DNA of 64,000 nucleotides from Talpa occidentalis (lineage: Eukaryota; Chordata; Mammalia; Eulipotyphla; Talpidae), in assembly GCF_014898055.3 (NCBI RefSeq), contig NW_023604861.1, forward strand, positions 96,412,083 through 96,476,082, written 5' to 3'. How positions within the stretch are numbered: the stretch's first letter is position 1; every line of letters begins with the position of its first letter. The position numbers were made by a program, and so were the translations under genes. Below, in pieces: positions 1 to 12,289 of this stretch. The notes under the pieces are model-generated. The model had not been told where the DNA came from. It ran no database searches and worked only from the letters and a program-made list of their open reading frames with translations.

Positions 1-2015
1 AGTTTAATCTTCAGTGTGGAAGAGTATCAGAGAAATTAAAGGGAATAGGAATGACAATGATAAAAATGGGAGAAAGCTGAAACACTAGTGTTGAAAACTA
101 AAATAGAAAGATTCCATCTGTGAAGAAATGGACCAGAACTTTTATCTTAGAGTGGAAGGAATGGATAGCATGATTACATAATGCCCTATCTGTATTTGAG
201 AAAACACAATATCAACATTGACACCAATTATAAAAAATAAAGAATGTAGTTTTGCTTGCTATAGAAACATAACCCAGTTTGCCAGGTTCTAAAATGTTTT
301 GCTGAAATATATACCTATGAAAATTATGTACACCATTAAGAGTTGCTTGACTTAAATTCAAGTACTGACAAATCCAAGGATTCTGGAGATGGTTTTAAGA
401 AATCACTCAATCAAGATTTCAGTTTTCATGCTCAAATATATTATCATCAGTTGAAGCAGATGATAAAATGATGTTGAGTTTTCATGGCATCAGTGATAAT
501 AACTCACTCAACTCTCCTTTCGCTGCGGGTTCACCTCTTACAGATTTGGATTATAATCCAGAAAGACACAACCTCAAACTGCCAAAACCCCAAAGATCAA
601 GGACTTTGAGGATTTAGAAATTTTGAGATTTTGACCTTCAGGTTTGTGTCTTTGGAGATTATGCCCCAAGCCCAAGGTTAGGCTTGCCCAAACCTCTATC
701 CCTCCAAGCCCATTGTCTAGACTTGCTTCCTTGAGTGATGGCCCATCACCTCTTCCTGAAGCTGGTTTCTCCATGAAATTCTAAACATTTTGGATGTCAG
801 TCAACATGCTATGTAACAGCTTTCTCTTCAGTGACTGTCAGTGATGTCCCAGCTTCACTTTCCTTTTCTGTGTCTTCCCCTATTTACCTAAACAAACCAA
901 GGCAGTTGAAGGAACTCATGCCTGTAGTTACTCAAAGCTCCACCTGTCAATGACTCTCAGCTCTCAGTGGGTGTCACTTCTCTTTGTCTTTGCTATGGGA
1001 GAGGAAGCATTGCCATACAAGTGCCCAACACCCCACATCACTGGTTTGCGCTATCACTGGTCCACCATATCTAGCCCCAGTAATAAATAAGTCTCTGCCG
1101 CAATAGTGCTACATAATAAATCAAACCAATTTTAGGGACTTTGCACAATTGTTTATTTCACTCTCCAGCTGTGGGTCTGTGTCAGTTCAGCTGGTCTCAC
1201 TGGACTCCGCTTCCCCCCAGGGTGTGAGTCAAGATCTATTCTCCCAGGTTTGCATTCCAGGATTGGGGCTAAAGATGCAATCTGGTCTTTCTCTTCTCAA
1301 GGCTGAGGGCGAGAATTCCAAGAGGCCATACACATGCCATGTGTCTTCAGGCCTTAACTCAGACGTGGCTCACTGTCACTCGGCCCACATTCCTTTGGCC
1401 AAAAGTCATATATGCGCTCTGGGAAGCAAGAGGAGTGGGACCAGGTTAGAACAGGAAAGGGGATAATCTGAGGGATCGATGCAAATATGAATAAAGGACA
1501 TAATGATTTTAATTCCAAATTTTCAGAAGACAAATCACAGTGGCAAGATTGCCCGTCTGCCTGGTAACACAGCACAACCAACAATACAGACTCCTGGGGG
1601 ACTGGTTTCAAAACCAGTGCAGCTCATTACCTTTAATTGCCTGGCCCACCTTCTCCCCTCTCTAGCCAGGACCAAGGCCCAGCAATGGCTGCCTCGCCTC
1701 CCAGGGCTTAGCCCAGATTCCTGCACAGGGTAAAGTTCCTAGTCGTGGGTGCACCAATGATCTCAGTGTGCATGCAGCATCCTCTAACAGCAGGAAATGA
1801 ATGGGTATCCGGGGTGGGTTTAGATGTTAAAGGGGTGCAGGAGGATTTGGGTGGGAACAGAATAGGAGCAGTATCACAAGTGTTTGCTGGGTTTTATAGA
1901 ATTGAGGAATAGAGAGGTAACAGCCTCTAGCTGTCTGATCTGGGGTCAGTTTCAAGATGCAGTGGGGTTGCTAGGGCTGCGTGCCTTTAGTACTTTAGCT
2001 TGCCTTTCTAACTAA
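1..2015. other. Gene-free stretch with faint ancient repeats
   Basis: No splice-bounded exon or long open frame stands out. About 1090-1470 has the composition of an old LTR or DNA-transposon remnant, similar in style to 8410-8780 and 12290-12770, but too diverged for me to name. Confidence 0.4.
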
Positions 2016-2083
2016 GGTGAATAAAATGAAATGAAATGGAATGAAATGAAGTGAAATGAAGTGAAATGAAATGAAATAAAATA
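2016..2083. repeat. (ATGAA)n microsatellite
   Basis: About a dozen imperfect copies of the pentamer GAAAT/ATGAA with occasional GAAGT units. Simple-sequence repeat. Confidence 0.85.
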
Positions 2084-2325
2084 AGTCCAAAATGGCAGCT
2101 ATTTCTCACAAGTCGGCCTTGAGCTTTCGAAATGAGGCTATTCCAAACTGAATGGACTCTAATGTGTGAAAACACACACCAGATTGTGAAAACCTAGTAA
2201 AAAAAAAAAAAAAGGAATGTAAATATCTCCATGCTTTTTATACAGATTACTTGTCAAAGTGATAATACTCTGGATATTGGACTGAAGAGTGTATATTTTT
2301 TAATTTGTTTCACCCCATTCTCTTT

Positions 2326-3415
2326 CTTTTAATTAATAAACTTTATTTTTAGAAAGTTTAAGGTTTTGAAAAATTGTTCAGGAAGTGTGCAGAGTTCTCA
2401 TACACCTCCTCTCCCCGCACACAGCAGCCGGTTTCCCCTAATATTAACACCATGCATTAGTGTGCTACATTTTTTATAGCTGATGAGTCAATATTATACA
2501 TAAAAAATGTATAATGTTGATGCATTATTATTAACTATTGTACATAGTTGACATTAGACTTTAGACTTTGTGCTACACATTTATGACTTTTGACAAATGC
2601 ATATTGTCATATAACTATCATTACAGAATCATGCGTAATAGTTTCACTGTCCACAAAGGCCTCTGAGTTCTAGTGATTCATCATTTCTTCCCTCTCCTCT
2701 AAGCCCTGGCACTCTTGAACTTTCTTCTGTCTCTAGTTTTGCCTCTTCCGGAATGTCATATAGTTGGAATTATGCAGGATGTAGCCTTTCAAATTGGTTT
2801 CCTTCACTTAGTAATTCCTTTGAGGTTCTACCATGTCATCTTGAGACTTAAAGACACATTTCTCTTTATGGCTAAATAATATTCCACTCTGTGGACGTAC
2901 CACATTTGTATATCTATTTACCTATTAAAGGACACATTTTTGTTATTGAAGGGCATCTTAATTACTTCCAGGTTTGGGAAATTATGAATACAGTTACTAT
3001 AAACATTTATGTGCAAATTTTTGTGTGGATTGGAATTTCTGGATCATATGGTAAGATTATGTTTAGCTCTATAATGACAAAAGATAAAAACAAAAAACTA
3101 AATTCTATTGGATTGTGTCCAAACTGGCTGTACCATTTTTCTTTTTCACCGGCAATGGTTGAGTTTCTATTCTCCACATCCTCACGAGTATTTGATCATT
3201 CAGTGTTCTAGGCTTGGCCATTCTAGTAGTATGTAGTGGAATTGACTTATTGTATCATTTTGAGTTCCATAATAACATGTGATATTGTTGATATTTTCAT
3301 ATACTTGTCATCTGTATGTCTTCTTTAATGAGGTATCTGTTAATATTTTTGTCTATTTTTAGTTGGACTGTTTGTTCTCACATATTGAGTTTTAAGAGTT
3401 CTTTGTGGAAAAAAA
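2326..3415 (-). mobile_element. Old L1 3'-end fragment
   Basis: Read on the minus strand this resembles the end of an ancient L1 ORF2 and its 3' UTR. The plus strand shows the typical reverse-complement phrases AATATTCCACTCTGTGGACG, GTACCACATTTGTATATCTA and GGAATTTCTGGATCATATGG. It is heavily diverged and has no usable reading frame. Confidence 0.7.
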
Positions 3416-3476
3416 CTACAGACCAGTATCACTGATGGATATTGATGTGAAAATTCTCAATAAAATACTACCAACT

Positions 3477-3720
3477 TGGGCTTCCCTGGTGGCCCAAGAG
3501 GTTAAGCACAGCTCTATGAAGCTATCCACAGCCTCTACAGCACACGTTCGATCCCCAGCCAGCTAGGGAGCTACCCACATGGTGCAGCAAACCTCTCCTG
3601 TCTCACCTGCTGCTCCCCTCAGCAGTGTATTTCAGTCAGTCTGCTCTGTTCCCCACTCTGTCTCTGGTGAATCCTCTCATCCTCTGCCCCTCTGTTTTTA
3701 CCCCTTTTAATATTTTAAAA
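3477..3720 (+). mobile_element. tRNA-derived SINE, older subfamily
   Basis: Head GGCTTCCCTGGTGGCCCAAG and B-box-like GTTCGATCCCCAGCCAG, then the shared body (CTCCCCTCAGCAGTGTATTT). This copy belongs to the subfamily with 'AGGGAGCT.CCCACATGGTGCAGCA', more mutated than the young type. Confidence 0.85.
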
Positions 3721-4435
3721 GGACCATACATCATGATCAAGTGATGTATCAAATCTCTGGGATTTATTCCAGGCATGTAAGAATGGTTTCACATTGGAAA
3801 TCAATCACTATAATACATCATAGCAACAAAAGGAAGATTAAGAGTCACGTGATCATCAACAGAGAAAGCATTTGACAAGATAAAGCATTCATTTATGATA
3901 TAAACTCTTAATAAAATGGATATAGGGGAAATATATCTCAACATAATAAAGGTAATAAACTACACAAATCTTTGGCCAATATCATACTCAATAACAATAT
4001 AAAATAAAAATGGTTTTACAGAGCAAAAGGAAATATTAACAGATTAAAAGGAGAAACTACTGAGTGGGAAAAGATATTTACACATCACACAATCAACATT
4101 GGGTTAAAAATCCAAGGAATACGAAGAATTCACCCAACTCAACAAACACCAAAAAAAATCCCAATTAAAAATGGTCAGAGGATCTGAATGGACACATAGT
4201 CATAGAGGATATCCATATGGCCAACAGACATATGAAAAAGTGCTTATCATCATTTCTGACAAGGGAAATGTAAATCAAAGCTAAAGTGAGATATTTAACA
4301 ACTGTGGAACGGCATAACTCAAAAAGGCTGGAGAAAATATGAGAATGAGAAATTTTTCACACTGTTGCTCAGAACATAAATCGATACCATTATTTTGGAA
4401 AGTGATCTGGAACTTTCTTTAAAAAACTAAAAGTA

Positions 4436-4719
4436 GGGCCTTCCTGGTGGCGCAGCGGTTGAGCGCTGGGTTGCAAAGCTGCCCGTAGCCAGTTCGATCC
4501 CCGGCTGCCGGGCAAAGGGTCCCACATGGCGCTCAGACCTCTCCTGCCGCCCGCTGCTCCCCTCAGCAGTGTACTTCGGTCCTTCTGCCTGCTCTGCTCC
4601 CCGCTCTGGCTCTGGCGAATTCTCTCACCCTCCCGCGCTTCTGACTGTGCCCAGTGCTTGTATAAATAAATAAATCTTAAAAAAATAAAATAAAATATCC
4701 AAGAAATTTAAAAAAAAAA
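4436..4719 (+). mobile_element. tRNA-derived SINE, younger subfamily
   Basis: Head with GGTGGCGCAGCGGTTGAGCG, (TAAA)n tail and poly(A). Flanking duplications AAAAACTAAAAGTA (4422-4435) and AAAAACTTAAAGTA (4720-4733) define the insertion into the old L1. Confidence 0.9.
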
Positions 4720-4818
4720 AAAAACTTAAAGTAGAAATACCACATGATCTGGCCATCCTACCTCTGGGCATCTAGCTGAAGAACACAAAACCACGAATCT
4801 TAAAAAATTATTGCTCCG

Positions 4819-5157
4819 GGTGTCCCCGGTGGCGCAACGGGTTAAGCGCAGCATTGTGAAGCTGTCTGCAGCCTCTGCAGTGCGGGTTTGATCCCAGCCG
4901 GCCAGCGAGAATCCCACATGGTGCAGGAGACCTCTCGTGTCACGCCCACTACTCCACTCAGCAGTGTATTTCGATCCTTCTGCTTGTTCTGCTCCCCACT
5001 CTGTCTCTGGTGAGTCCTTTCACCCTCCCTCACCTCTGGCCTGTACCCCAGCTCTTGTATAAAAATGAAAAAAAAAAAAAAAAAAAGAAGTAGTTTGAAA
5101 AATATATTATGACTGCAGAGCTAAGACTGCAGGGAGGATTAAAAAAAAAAAAGAAAT
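4819..5157 (+). mobile_element. SINE with apparent 3' transduction
   Basis: The SINE body ends in an A-run at about 5066-5086. It is followed by about 55 unrelated bases and a second A-rich run (about 5140-5157). The duplication (A)AAATTATTGCTCC at 4804-4818 is matched at 5158-5171, after the second A-run, so the extra bases arrived with the SINE. Confidence 0.75.
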
Positions 5158-5640
5158 AAAAATATTGCTCCACAATGTTTACTGCAGCATTATTCACAGT
5201 AGCTAAGATATGGAATAAAGATATGGATAAAGACATGGCACACACACAGTGAAATACTACACAGCTATAAGGAGAGATGAAATTCTGCCATATGCACCAA
5301 AATGAAGTATCTTGAGAGGATTATATGAAGCAAAGTTAGCCAGAAAGATAAATATTGAATGATTTCACATATATGGGGAATAAAAGGAAACAAAGTGAAC
5401 ACAGTGATTATGCAAAATAAAAATTAACTGGTGGCCCACTGATGACCGAACCAAGATTACCAGAGGTAAAGGGGTGAGGGGTAAGAGAAGGCAGGAAAGG
5501 AATGTTGGTGGGTATTTTGGTTTTGCTTTGCTTTCTGGGTTTTTTTTTTTCCCTTCAAAAACTTTCTGAAAAATTTTCAAAATTTTTTTGAAAGTTTTTT
5601 TATACTTTGAGTTTCACCTATTTATGTTTACTACAGCTAC

Positions 5641-8409
5641 TAGAAATTTTAAAATTCCATATGTGGCTCACATTTCAATTGGACACTAGCCTAGGATGAA
5701 ACTATGGTGCCAGAAAGATGGAGCAACAACACCAAGAAGGCCAAATTGCTTAGCGTGGTCTGCTTGGAAAAGGCAGGAGTGGGAGGGCAAAGCAGAACAA
5801 AGGGTGTGACCCTTTTGACATAATCATTTTTACAACCCTGAAAAACCAAAACATTACATTTCCAGCTTCTGGTAAGTTAAACATCAAGTAATATGTGCAG
5901 TCTTCATGCTCATTCCATGGCATGGTTTCCCTCTCCCATTGGTGGCCAATATCCTGGGCTCCACACAACTGTGTGTCAGCCGTATTCATGCTTTGTCTGG
6001 TAATGGTTTACTTACCTCAAACCTCACTGATTTTGGGCTGTCCTGCTCACTTCCGTCAGATCTTTCCAGAATACAGATCTGCACTTGCCACTAACCTCAC
6101 TAAAACCTTCAGTGGCTCCTTATTGCTTGGAAAATGACGTTCAAATTCATTGGCTGTGTGAGGCCCTGGCAAGTGATAGCGCTTACATGCAAGGAGGCAC
6201 ACAAGGGTGAATACAAGCAAGAGAGTATTTACAAAGATGTGGGCAGGTCCAGAGAAAGCCATAGGATATGGTAAAGCAGGGGTGGGGGGCTGTTGAGAGC
6301 TGGAAACAACTATGGGGCTGGATATGGTTTGTACAAGGTCTCTGCCAATTTGGGGGGAGGGAGAGACATTAACTAAACTCTCCTCCCTCCCTTTGATCTA
6401 CCATTTCTGGAACCCAACCAGGAGACAAAGGACAAGAGACTACTGAAGCACCCCCCCAAGGTCAGATTCTCAGGCGTTGAGCAGGTAGAGACATGTGGGG
6501 TGAGCACCTACGGCTCTGGCCACCATTGACTGTATGGATTCCTGACCCATCTCAAGCCACTCAGGGCTCCAACTTGTCCACCTCAATCTGGCCAAGAAAT
6601 CTCTCTACAATGCAGGTCCAGTGACAGCACTCTCATGAGTAAACCTTCAGCGCCCAATCCACAGCAAGTCCAAGCTCCATCATGAGACCCAAGACCACCT
6701 GTGAGTTGTTCCTGCTCACCTCCTCACTCAGCGTAGCTTTGTGAATGCAAATGTTTTGGTTCATCACAAACCCCTCAAAGAGCCATCCTCAGCCCCTGGC
6801 CCACCCCAGATCCTGGTACAGAGAGGGCCTGGCTACCAGGGAACCCTCAGACTGCTCTTGAGTCACCCTAGAACACCTTCAGGACATCTAGGTCAACCCT
6901 GGCTCAGCTAGTGTCAGAGCTGTACCTTCTGGGACCAGCAGAGGGTGCCATGACATTGGATGACTGCAGCTTCTCAGGAGGGTGCTCGAACAGTCCTGGC
7001 TAAGCCTATTCTGAACCCTCTAAAACCCTGAGGGGAGAGGGGAAGGGAGGAGCCAAATTCCCTCCAACTTGTAGGTTAAACTTTTTGTTAGAAAAGTAGA
7101 ACTAAGCAGAATTAAATTCTAACGACCTATTTTTTTTTTATCTCTTCTCCCTAAACTCCCCCCTACAATTAACTTTTAATTCATAACTAACATATTTTTC
7201 TCCAACTGCTTTCCTGGGAAGCTTGAAAACCAATTGTATTGCATCCTTAGCAAAAATTCTCTGTGCCCCGTTGAGGTTGATAAAGACATCAAGGACAAGC
7301 ATCTGTTGGCCACAGAAGATGAACATGGTGATTTATGAAGCCTACACTGCTTGGCCCTGAGGACAGGAAGCCCCTCCCACCCTCACAAGCCACAGCTCTT
7401 CACACCTCTTTCCCTCTTTATTCCCCCCTCCCCATATAATCACAGCACTCCTGCCTTTCAGGGAGCTGGGGTTTTTGTTTATTTTAGGGTGTTAACCCTG
7501 TCCACTTTTTGGGTATCTACTTCAAAGGATAAACTCCTTTGTGCAAAAGACAATTGGCAAGGCATTGCCCTACAACAGGAGTAGGAGAAACCACCTTGGC
7601 CCTTGGCCCCAGAGGGCACAGGCCTATTATTTCCTCCAGGGGCTGGCCCCACCCCCGACACAAAGAGCTGCGTCTGAAACTGGGAGAAAAGTGTCTTTGG
7701 ATCCTCCAGCCCCTTACCAAATTTGAACTCCCACTGTGTTTCATTTGTTAAATGTGAGAGTAATTCCTGCATATTTTTACTACTGTTATTGTTATGTCTC
7801 TGATGAATTAGAGAAAGACTTTGACGAATAATGCATTGTTCTTCCAAGTGTACCATGGGAATCTCTCAGGAGGACTACCTGCCACATCTGTCCTATTCCC
7901 ATCCCACACTCCTGGTTGTTGGGTTTAGGAATTTTCTCCTGAATCAACTACCTGTTTATGGCATGTTGAAAGACAGCCATGCTAAAAAAAATTTTTTTCA
8001 TAAGACAATTAAAGGATATTACAAAAGAAAACATGTGAAATTGTCAAATAGTCGACAGATTATGCAACAAAGTAGAGGGGTTGAGGGGTTGGTCAAAGAA
8101 ATTGTCCTGAACATGCTTCACATTTTAAAAATTATGGAAAGAGGGAGGGTAATGTTAGTTGCTAAGTGAGCACTGGGAAGAGGAGCAAGGAAAGGCCACT
8201 TCTGCCTGGACTCCCCACATTATTCAGAAAAATCACATGGCATGTCTTGCTGAACCTGTCTTATTCCCTGACTGAACTCACTGGGCAGCCTCCTGGTCCC
8301 TTCTGTCCACCATAGTTTAGATTCATGCAGTTAAAGATGGCTATGATCAAAGAGACTGCTATCTCCTGCTACCTTATTAACCATCCCCAAAATTATGAGT
8401 TTAAAACAT
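5641..8409. other. Gene-free stretch
   Basis: No recognisable exon, RNA gene or young repeat. Open frames here are short and lack splice context or family resemblance. 7831-8169 is open for 112 codons but low-complexity and unrecognised. Confidence 0.4.
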
Positions 8410-8790
8410 TTCTTTTGTTCGAAGATCCACCTTTTGGACAATGTCAGTGGGGACAGCCCACCTCTGCTCCATGCAGTGTCAGGAGCTTAACTGGGATAGA
8501 GGGTCCATATCCCAGATCATTCATTCAAATGATTGGCAGGTGGTGCTTACTATTGATAGGGAGCTCAGCCAAGGGCCCAGATTCTTCTCCCTGTGGCCTC
8601 TCCTTGGGGCAGCCCAGATTCCTTTACGGAATGGCAGCTGTTTTCCAAGACTAAGTACCTCAAATTTCAGAAGAGTGCAAGAATAGTGGAAGGTGCTAGA
8701 CTCCTAAGGCCTGAATTGGCAATATTTCATCTCTGTCATACCCTATTGATCCATCCTGAAGTCTGCACTGATGCCGCTCAATAAAAGAAG
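8410..8790. repeat. Possible ancient LTR or transposon remnant
   Basis: Composition and phrases ('GGGGACAGCCCACCTCTGCT', 'GGGAGCTCAGCCAAGGGCC') resemble the old repeat type seen at 12290-12770. The family cannot be named with certainty by eye. Confidence 0.3.
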
Positions 8791-8950
8791 TGTCAACTGA
8801 TTTGTATCTATTTTTAATCTATCACCATATGCCTTTGGCCACAATTTTTTAATATTCCTTCCTTATGCAAAATACACAAAGTATCTTCCAAGGGCCCCAA
8901 AAGTCTCATCGAATTAAGGCATCAGCTTGAAATCCAGGTCCTTATCATCT

Positions 8951-9115
8951 TAGGCAAACTACAGCCTTCCAGGCTAAATCTGGCCGTGCCCACATGTTAC
9001 TCATTGTCCAGAGCTGCTGTGTGATACAGTGGCAGAGACTATATCACCTGCAAAATGAAAAATATTTTCTTGCTAGTCCTTCACAGAAAAAGCTGCCAAT
9101 CTTAGTCCAAATAAG
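8951..9115 (+). mobile_element. hAT-like non-autonomous DNA transposon remnant
   Basis: Contains GGCAAACTACAGCC...GGCTAAATCTGGCC and ...TCACAGAAAAAGCTGCCAAT, the ends of a widespread mammalian hAT-type repeat. A reverse-orientation relative lies at 23950-24115. Confidence 0.5.
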
Positions 9116-9287
9116 GTCCAGGTGCAGACATGGCTCACTGGAGGAAGTTTCACTCTAAAGACCTATGAACTAAAGAGACAAGTCATCTCTCTCATACACA
9201 CCTAGCACACAGCAGTGAACAGGCCAGAGTCACCACAAGAGAGGCCTGCCAGAGGCCACAGCAGTTCTGAGAGTCTAGAGGTAGAAC

Positions 9288-9744
9288 TGTTGAGGGGAAA
9301 GGATGCCCTGAACTAACTCCACAAACACAGATTTTATGGACTTCACCCCCACTCCAGACCAAAGAGATCCAAGACACCAATAACTACAAATCTTAAAATG
9401 TCATCAACACCAAAGGGAGGATTGCTGGGACCTGAGGGTGGAGTTAGGCAGCCAGGCTTGGTATATAACCAGACACGTGGTTCTTGGAGGGGTCTGGGCT
9501 TCTCACCGGCTCTCAGAACACTATTGGGGTTCCAGCTCAGCAGAACTGGTAGACACATTCACCAATTTATCTCCCTCTCTTTCTCTCTGAGTTATTCATT
9601 TCCCCTTCTTTTGTAAATAAATCCTTTATTAACCTTTTTGTATGTGCCTGCAGATGAGTCTTACAAGTTATAAGTCCCTTTTAAGTGCATGGGTGAGGAC
9701 CCACAGTCAGGCAACACATTTCACATCAGGATTGCCCTGTAACA
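9288..9744 (+). mobile_element. Solo LTR, ERV family A
   Basis: Begins TGTTGAGGGGAAAGG and ends GCCCTGTAACA, with AATAAA in the 3' third. Flanked by the 4-bp duplication GAAC (9284-9287 and 9745-9748). No internal viral sequence adjoins it, so it is a solo LTR left by recombination. Confidence 0.9.
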
Positions 9745-9975
9745 GAACCAAGCACTACCAAGAATTGTTTTCAGGGAGCAGGGCAGGGCCCAATCATGGC
9801 ACTGCCAATGAGGTCCCCACCATGGTGTGGACCCTCAGTTCCACCCTCTGGGTCATCCTTCTGTGACTCCTCCCAAAGCGGGTTTAGTGGCTTGACAGTC
9901 AAAGTGTTCAAGACCACCAGGTTTGAGCAAGCAGACTTACTTGAGTCAAGTAATGTAGGCACCGGGGGGTCGTTT

Positions 9976-10581
9976 TATTATAGGGCAGCCCCGATATTGA
10001 ACAGGTTGCCTGGCTGTGGGTCCTAGTGCGCTTTATGATGACCAACGCAAGAAAAATTACTTTAGGCTGGTCAACCACAGGTGAAGTTTGGATACCATGT
10101 TGGGCACCAGCTGTTATAGGGCAGCCCCGATATTGAACGGGTTGCCTGGCTGTGGGTCCTCACCCGCACGCTTAAAAGGGACTTATTAATACTCCACTAC
10201 AGGCACACACAAAAGGTTAATAAAAGGTTTATTTACAAGGGAAAGGGAAATAAGGAAAATGTACAACTCAGGGAGAAAATAGGGAAATAAAGTCTTTAAT
10301 GCGTCCTACCCGATCCGCGGACCTGGTAACCCAAAGGCACTCTCAGAGCTGGCTGGACCTGCGAGCTGGCGGAGAGCCAAAATGGGGGGCCCCCTCCAAA
10401 GCCCACGTGTCTGGCTTTATACCAACCTGGCTGCTTAACCCCACCCTCAGGTCCCAGCCACCTTCCCTTTGGGGGTGACGGGATTTGGAGTTCCCAGTGT
10501 CTTTGGCTTTGGCCTGGGGTGGGGGTGGAGTCCACAAAGCCTGTATGGAATTAGCTTTAGGACATCCTTTTCCCCCTAACA
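9976..10581 (-). mobile_element. Collapsed ERV family A provirus
   Basis: On the minus strand: a full 5' LTR (10581 to 10112), a 2-base spacer, a primer-binding site (10109-10092), about 58 bases of leader, then the terminal 58 or so bases of a second LTR (10033-9976). The whole unit is flanked by GTTT on both sides (9972-9975 and 10582-10585). This shows that one insertion has lost all genes and most of its 3' LTR. Confidence 0.85.
10092..10109 (-). promoter_or_regulatory. Retroviral primer-binding site, tRNA-Lys type
   Basis: Minus-strand TGGTGCCCAACATGG starts two bases after the LTR end. It resembles the lysine-tRNA(1,2) complement TGGCGCCCAACGTGG, with the two differences both at CpG sites (C to T, G to A), as expected from methyl-CpG decay. 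Confidence 0.7.
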
Positions 10582-11009
10582 GTTTCACAGAGCTGTGGCA
10601 CTCTGCGAGCAAGGCTTCCCTTTTGAAGTACCATGTGAGGGTGGAGGGGTGGGGAAAGGTGGTCTTCAGTAGCAGGGTGAGAGCTAAGGTTGGGCCCAAG
10701 TACTGGCTCCATCATGCCCCAGGCAGTCTCACGTGATCAAACTTGGTGGAGGCTCCTAGGCAGGGCTTTTAGCATGATGATAAAGGTTTGGGTCATAGGG
10801 AGTTTATCTCGGAGCTCGATCTGCTTCCCTAGGTTCCAGGTACATTTGTACCAAGTTCCTGGAACACAAAAATCATCTGCAGAGAGCGCGTACTGCTTTT
10901 CAGGGTCTTTGACTTTTAACCTGTTTGTTTCCTGCTTACACTTCCCTTCCCATAAGGAATAGCCCATATTCATTGCTGGCTTGTTTTCTCAGCCCACTTC
11001 CTGCCTGCA

Positions 11010-11510
11010 GAAAGTTAGGGATATTCATTTCTTGTCGCTGCTGTAAAAAAAAAGGGTCACAAACTTCCTAGCTAAAACAACACAAACATTTTCTTACAGT
11101 TCTGGAAGTCTGAAAAAGGTCACACTGTGACAAAATTAGGAGCAAGTCTGCATTTCTTCTAGAGGCTCTACTGGGGAAATTCCTGGTTCAGGTAAGTGGA
11201 GAATCTGCTGTTTTCTTGCCTTTTCTAGCTTCCAGTGGTCACCTGAATTCCATGATCTACTCTCATCTTCAAAGCCATTAGTGGCTGATTGAGTCTTTTT
11301 AAACACTGCCTCACTCTAATTCTCACCCTCCTGTTTTTCTCTTTCACTAATAATGACCCTTGCAATTATATTTGGCTGAAATGGATGATTTAGAATCTCT
11401 CCCCATCTCGAATACTTAATCATATTGGCAAAGTCCTTTTTGCCATGTTAAATAACTTATCACAGGGCCTAGGGATTAGGATATGAATTCAAGACATCTT
11501 ATAGGAGACA
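11010..11510 (-). mobile_element. Ancient MaLR/MLT1-like LTR remnant
   Basis: Plus strand shows TTCTTGTCGCTGCTGTAA, TAAAACAACACAAACATTTT and CTTACAGTTCTGGAAGTCTG, the reverse of a widespread LTR ending. The family name is from memory. Confidence 0.55.
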
Positions 11511-11517
11511 GATGTTT

Positions 11518-11566
11518 GTTAGATAGTTAGATAGATAGACAGATAGATAGATAAGTAGATAGCGCT
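11518..11566. repeat. (GATA)n microsatellite
   Basis: About ten imperfect TAGA/GATA units with a few substitutions. Confidence 0.85.
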
Positions 11567-11903
11567 TGTAAAAAATGATCCTCCCATTGCCCCTCTTTAT
11601 TTTTTTACTTTTAGCTATAATTCTTTTTAAAATGTTTTACATTCTCAGTTTGTACTACATTTCACTACCAAAAAATATACCCAAGGTAGACAGAGATCTC
11701 ACTACCTTAGATCACCTGTGAGATGTCTGTAGGACCAGCCCTTAAACTTTCCTAAGGGGCCTTAAATCTTTCTGACATCTTACAATTTTCCACAATATTC
11801 CAGCAACAATTTTGCTAAACTTCCCACCACTTTGAACAAGTGTCATTTTTTTCAGCAGCATTCTAGCCCTCACTAACAGTCTTCTCAGAACCTTCCAGCT
11901 TCT

Positions 11904-12135
11904 TCAAAACAAAAACAGACAATTATGAACCAGAGACATCCTGCAGGGGAGGAGAAGGGAGAGGGGTCAGAGGGAGGGAGGGAGGAGCACAGGGGACTGT
12001 GGTGATGGTGCACGGGTGAACTGGTGAAGGAAGTTCTATGGGGACTACACCTGAGGAGGGAGGGAGGGGAAGCAAGCAATGTTTAAAAATGAACAGTGAT
12101 GTAAAATATATATAAATAAATTTAAAAAAAAAAAA
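11904..12135 (+). mobile_element. 5'-truncated L1 3' UTR
   Basis: Carries the L1 3' UTR phrases AATTATGAACCAGAGACATC and GGACTACACCTGAGG and ends in AAATAAATTT plus A-run. Flanked by AACCTTCCAGCTTCT (11889-11903) and a near copy at 12136-12151. Confidence 0.85.
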
Positions 12136-12289
12136 AACCCTTCCAGCTTCTACCTGTCACCCAAACTGAAGGCCAAGGTCATATGTTTTAAGCTTTAGTT
12201 ACTGCAGCATCTCACTCCTGGTACTAAATTCTGTTCCAATATTCTGGTTTCTCTTCAGACCACATAAATCTTTCACCTTTTACTAAATT

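Larger units (their letters stand above)
3416..5640 (+). mobile_element. Old L1 fragment interrupted by three SINEs
   Basis: Plus-strand remnants of L1 ORF2 and 3' end: text around 3416-3470 and 3721-4435 matches the reverse-transcriptase and C-terminal regions, and 5172-5400 carries the usual 'GCAGCATTATTCACAGTAGC' L1 tail region. Frames are destroyed. Three SINEs at 3477-3720, 4436-4719 and 4819-5157 inserted later, so the L1 text continues across each. Confidence 0.75.
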
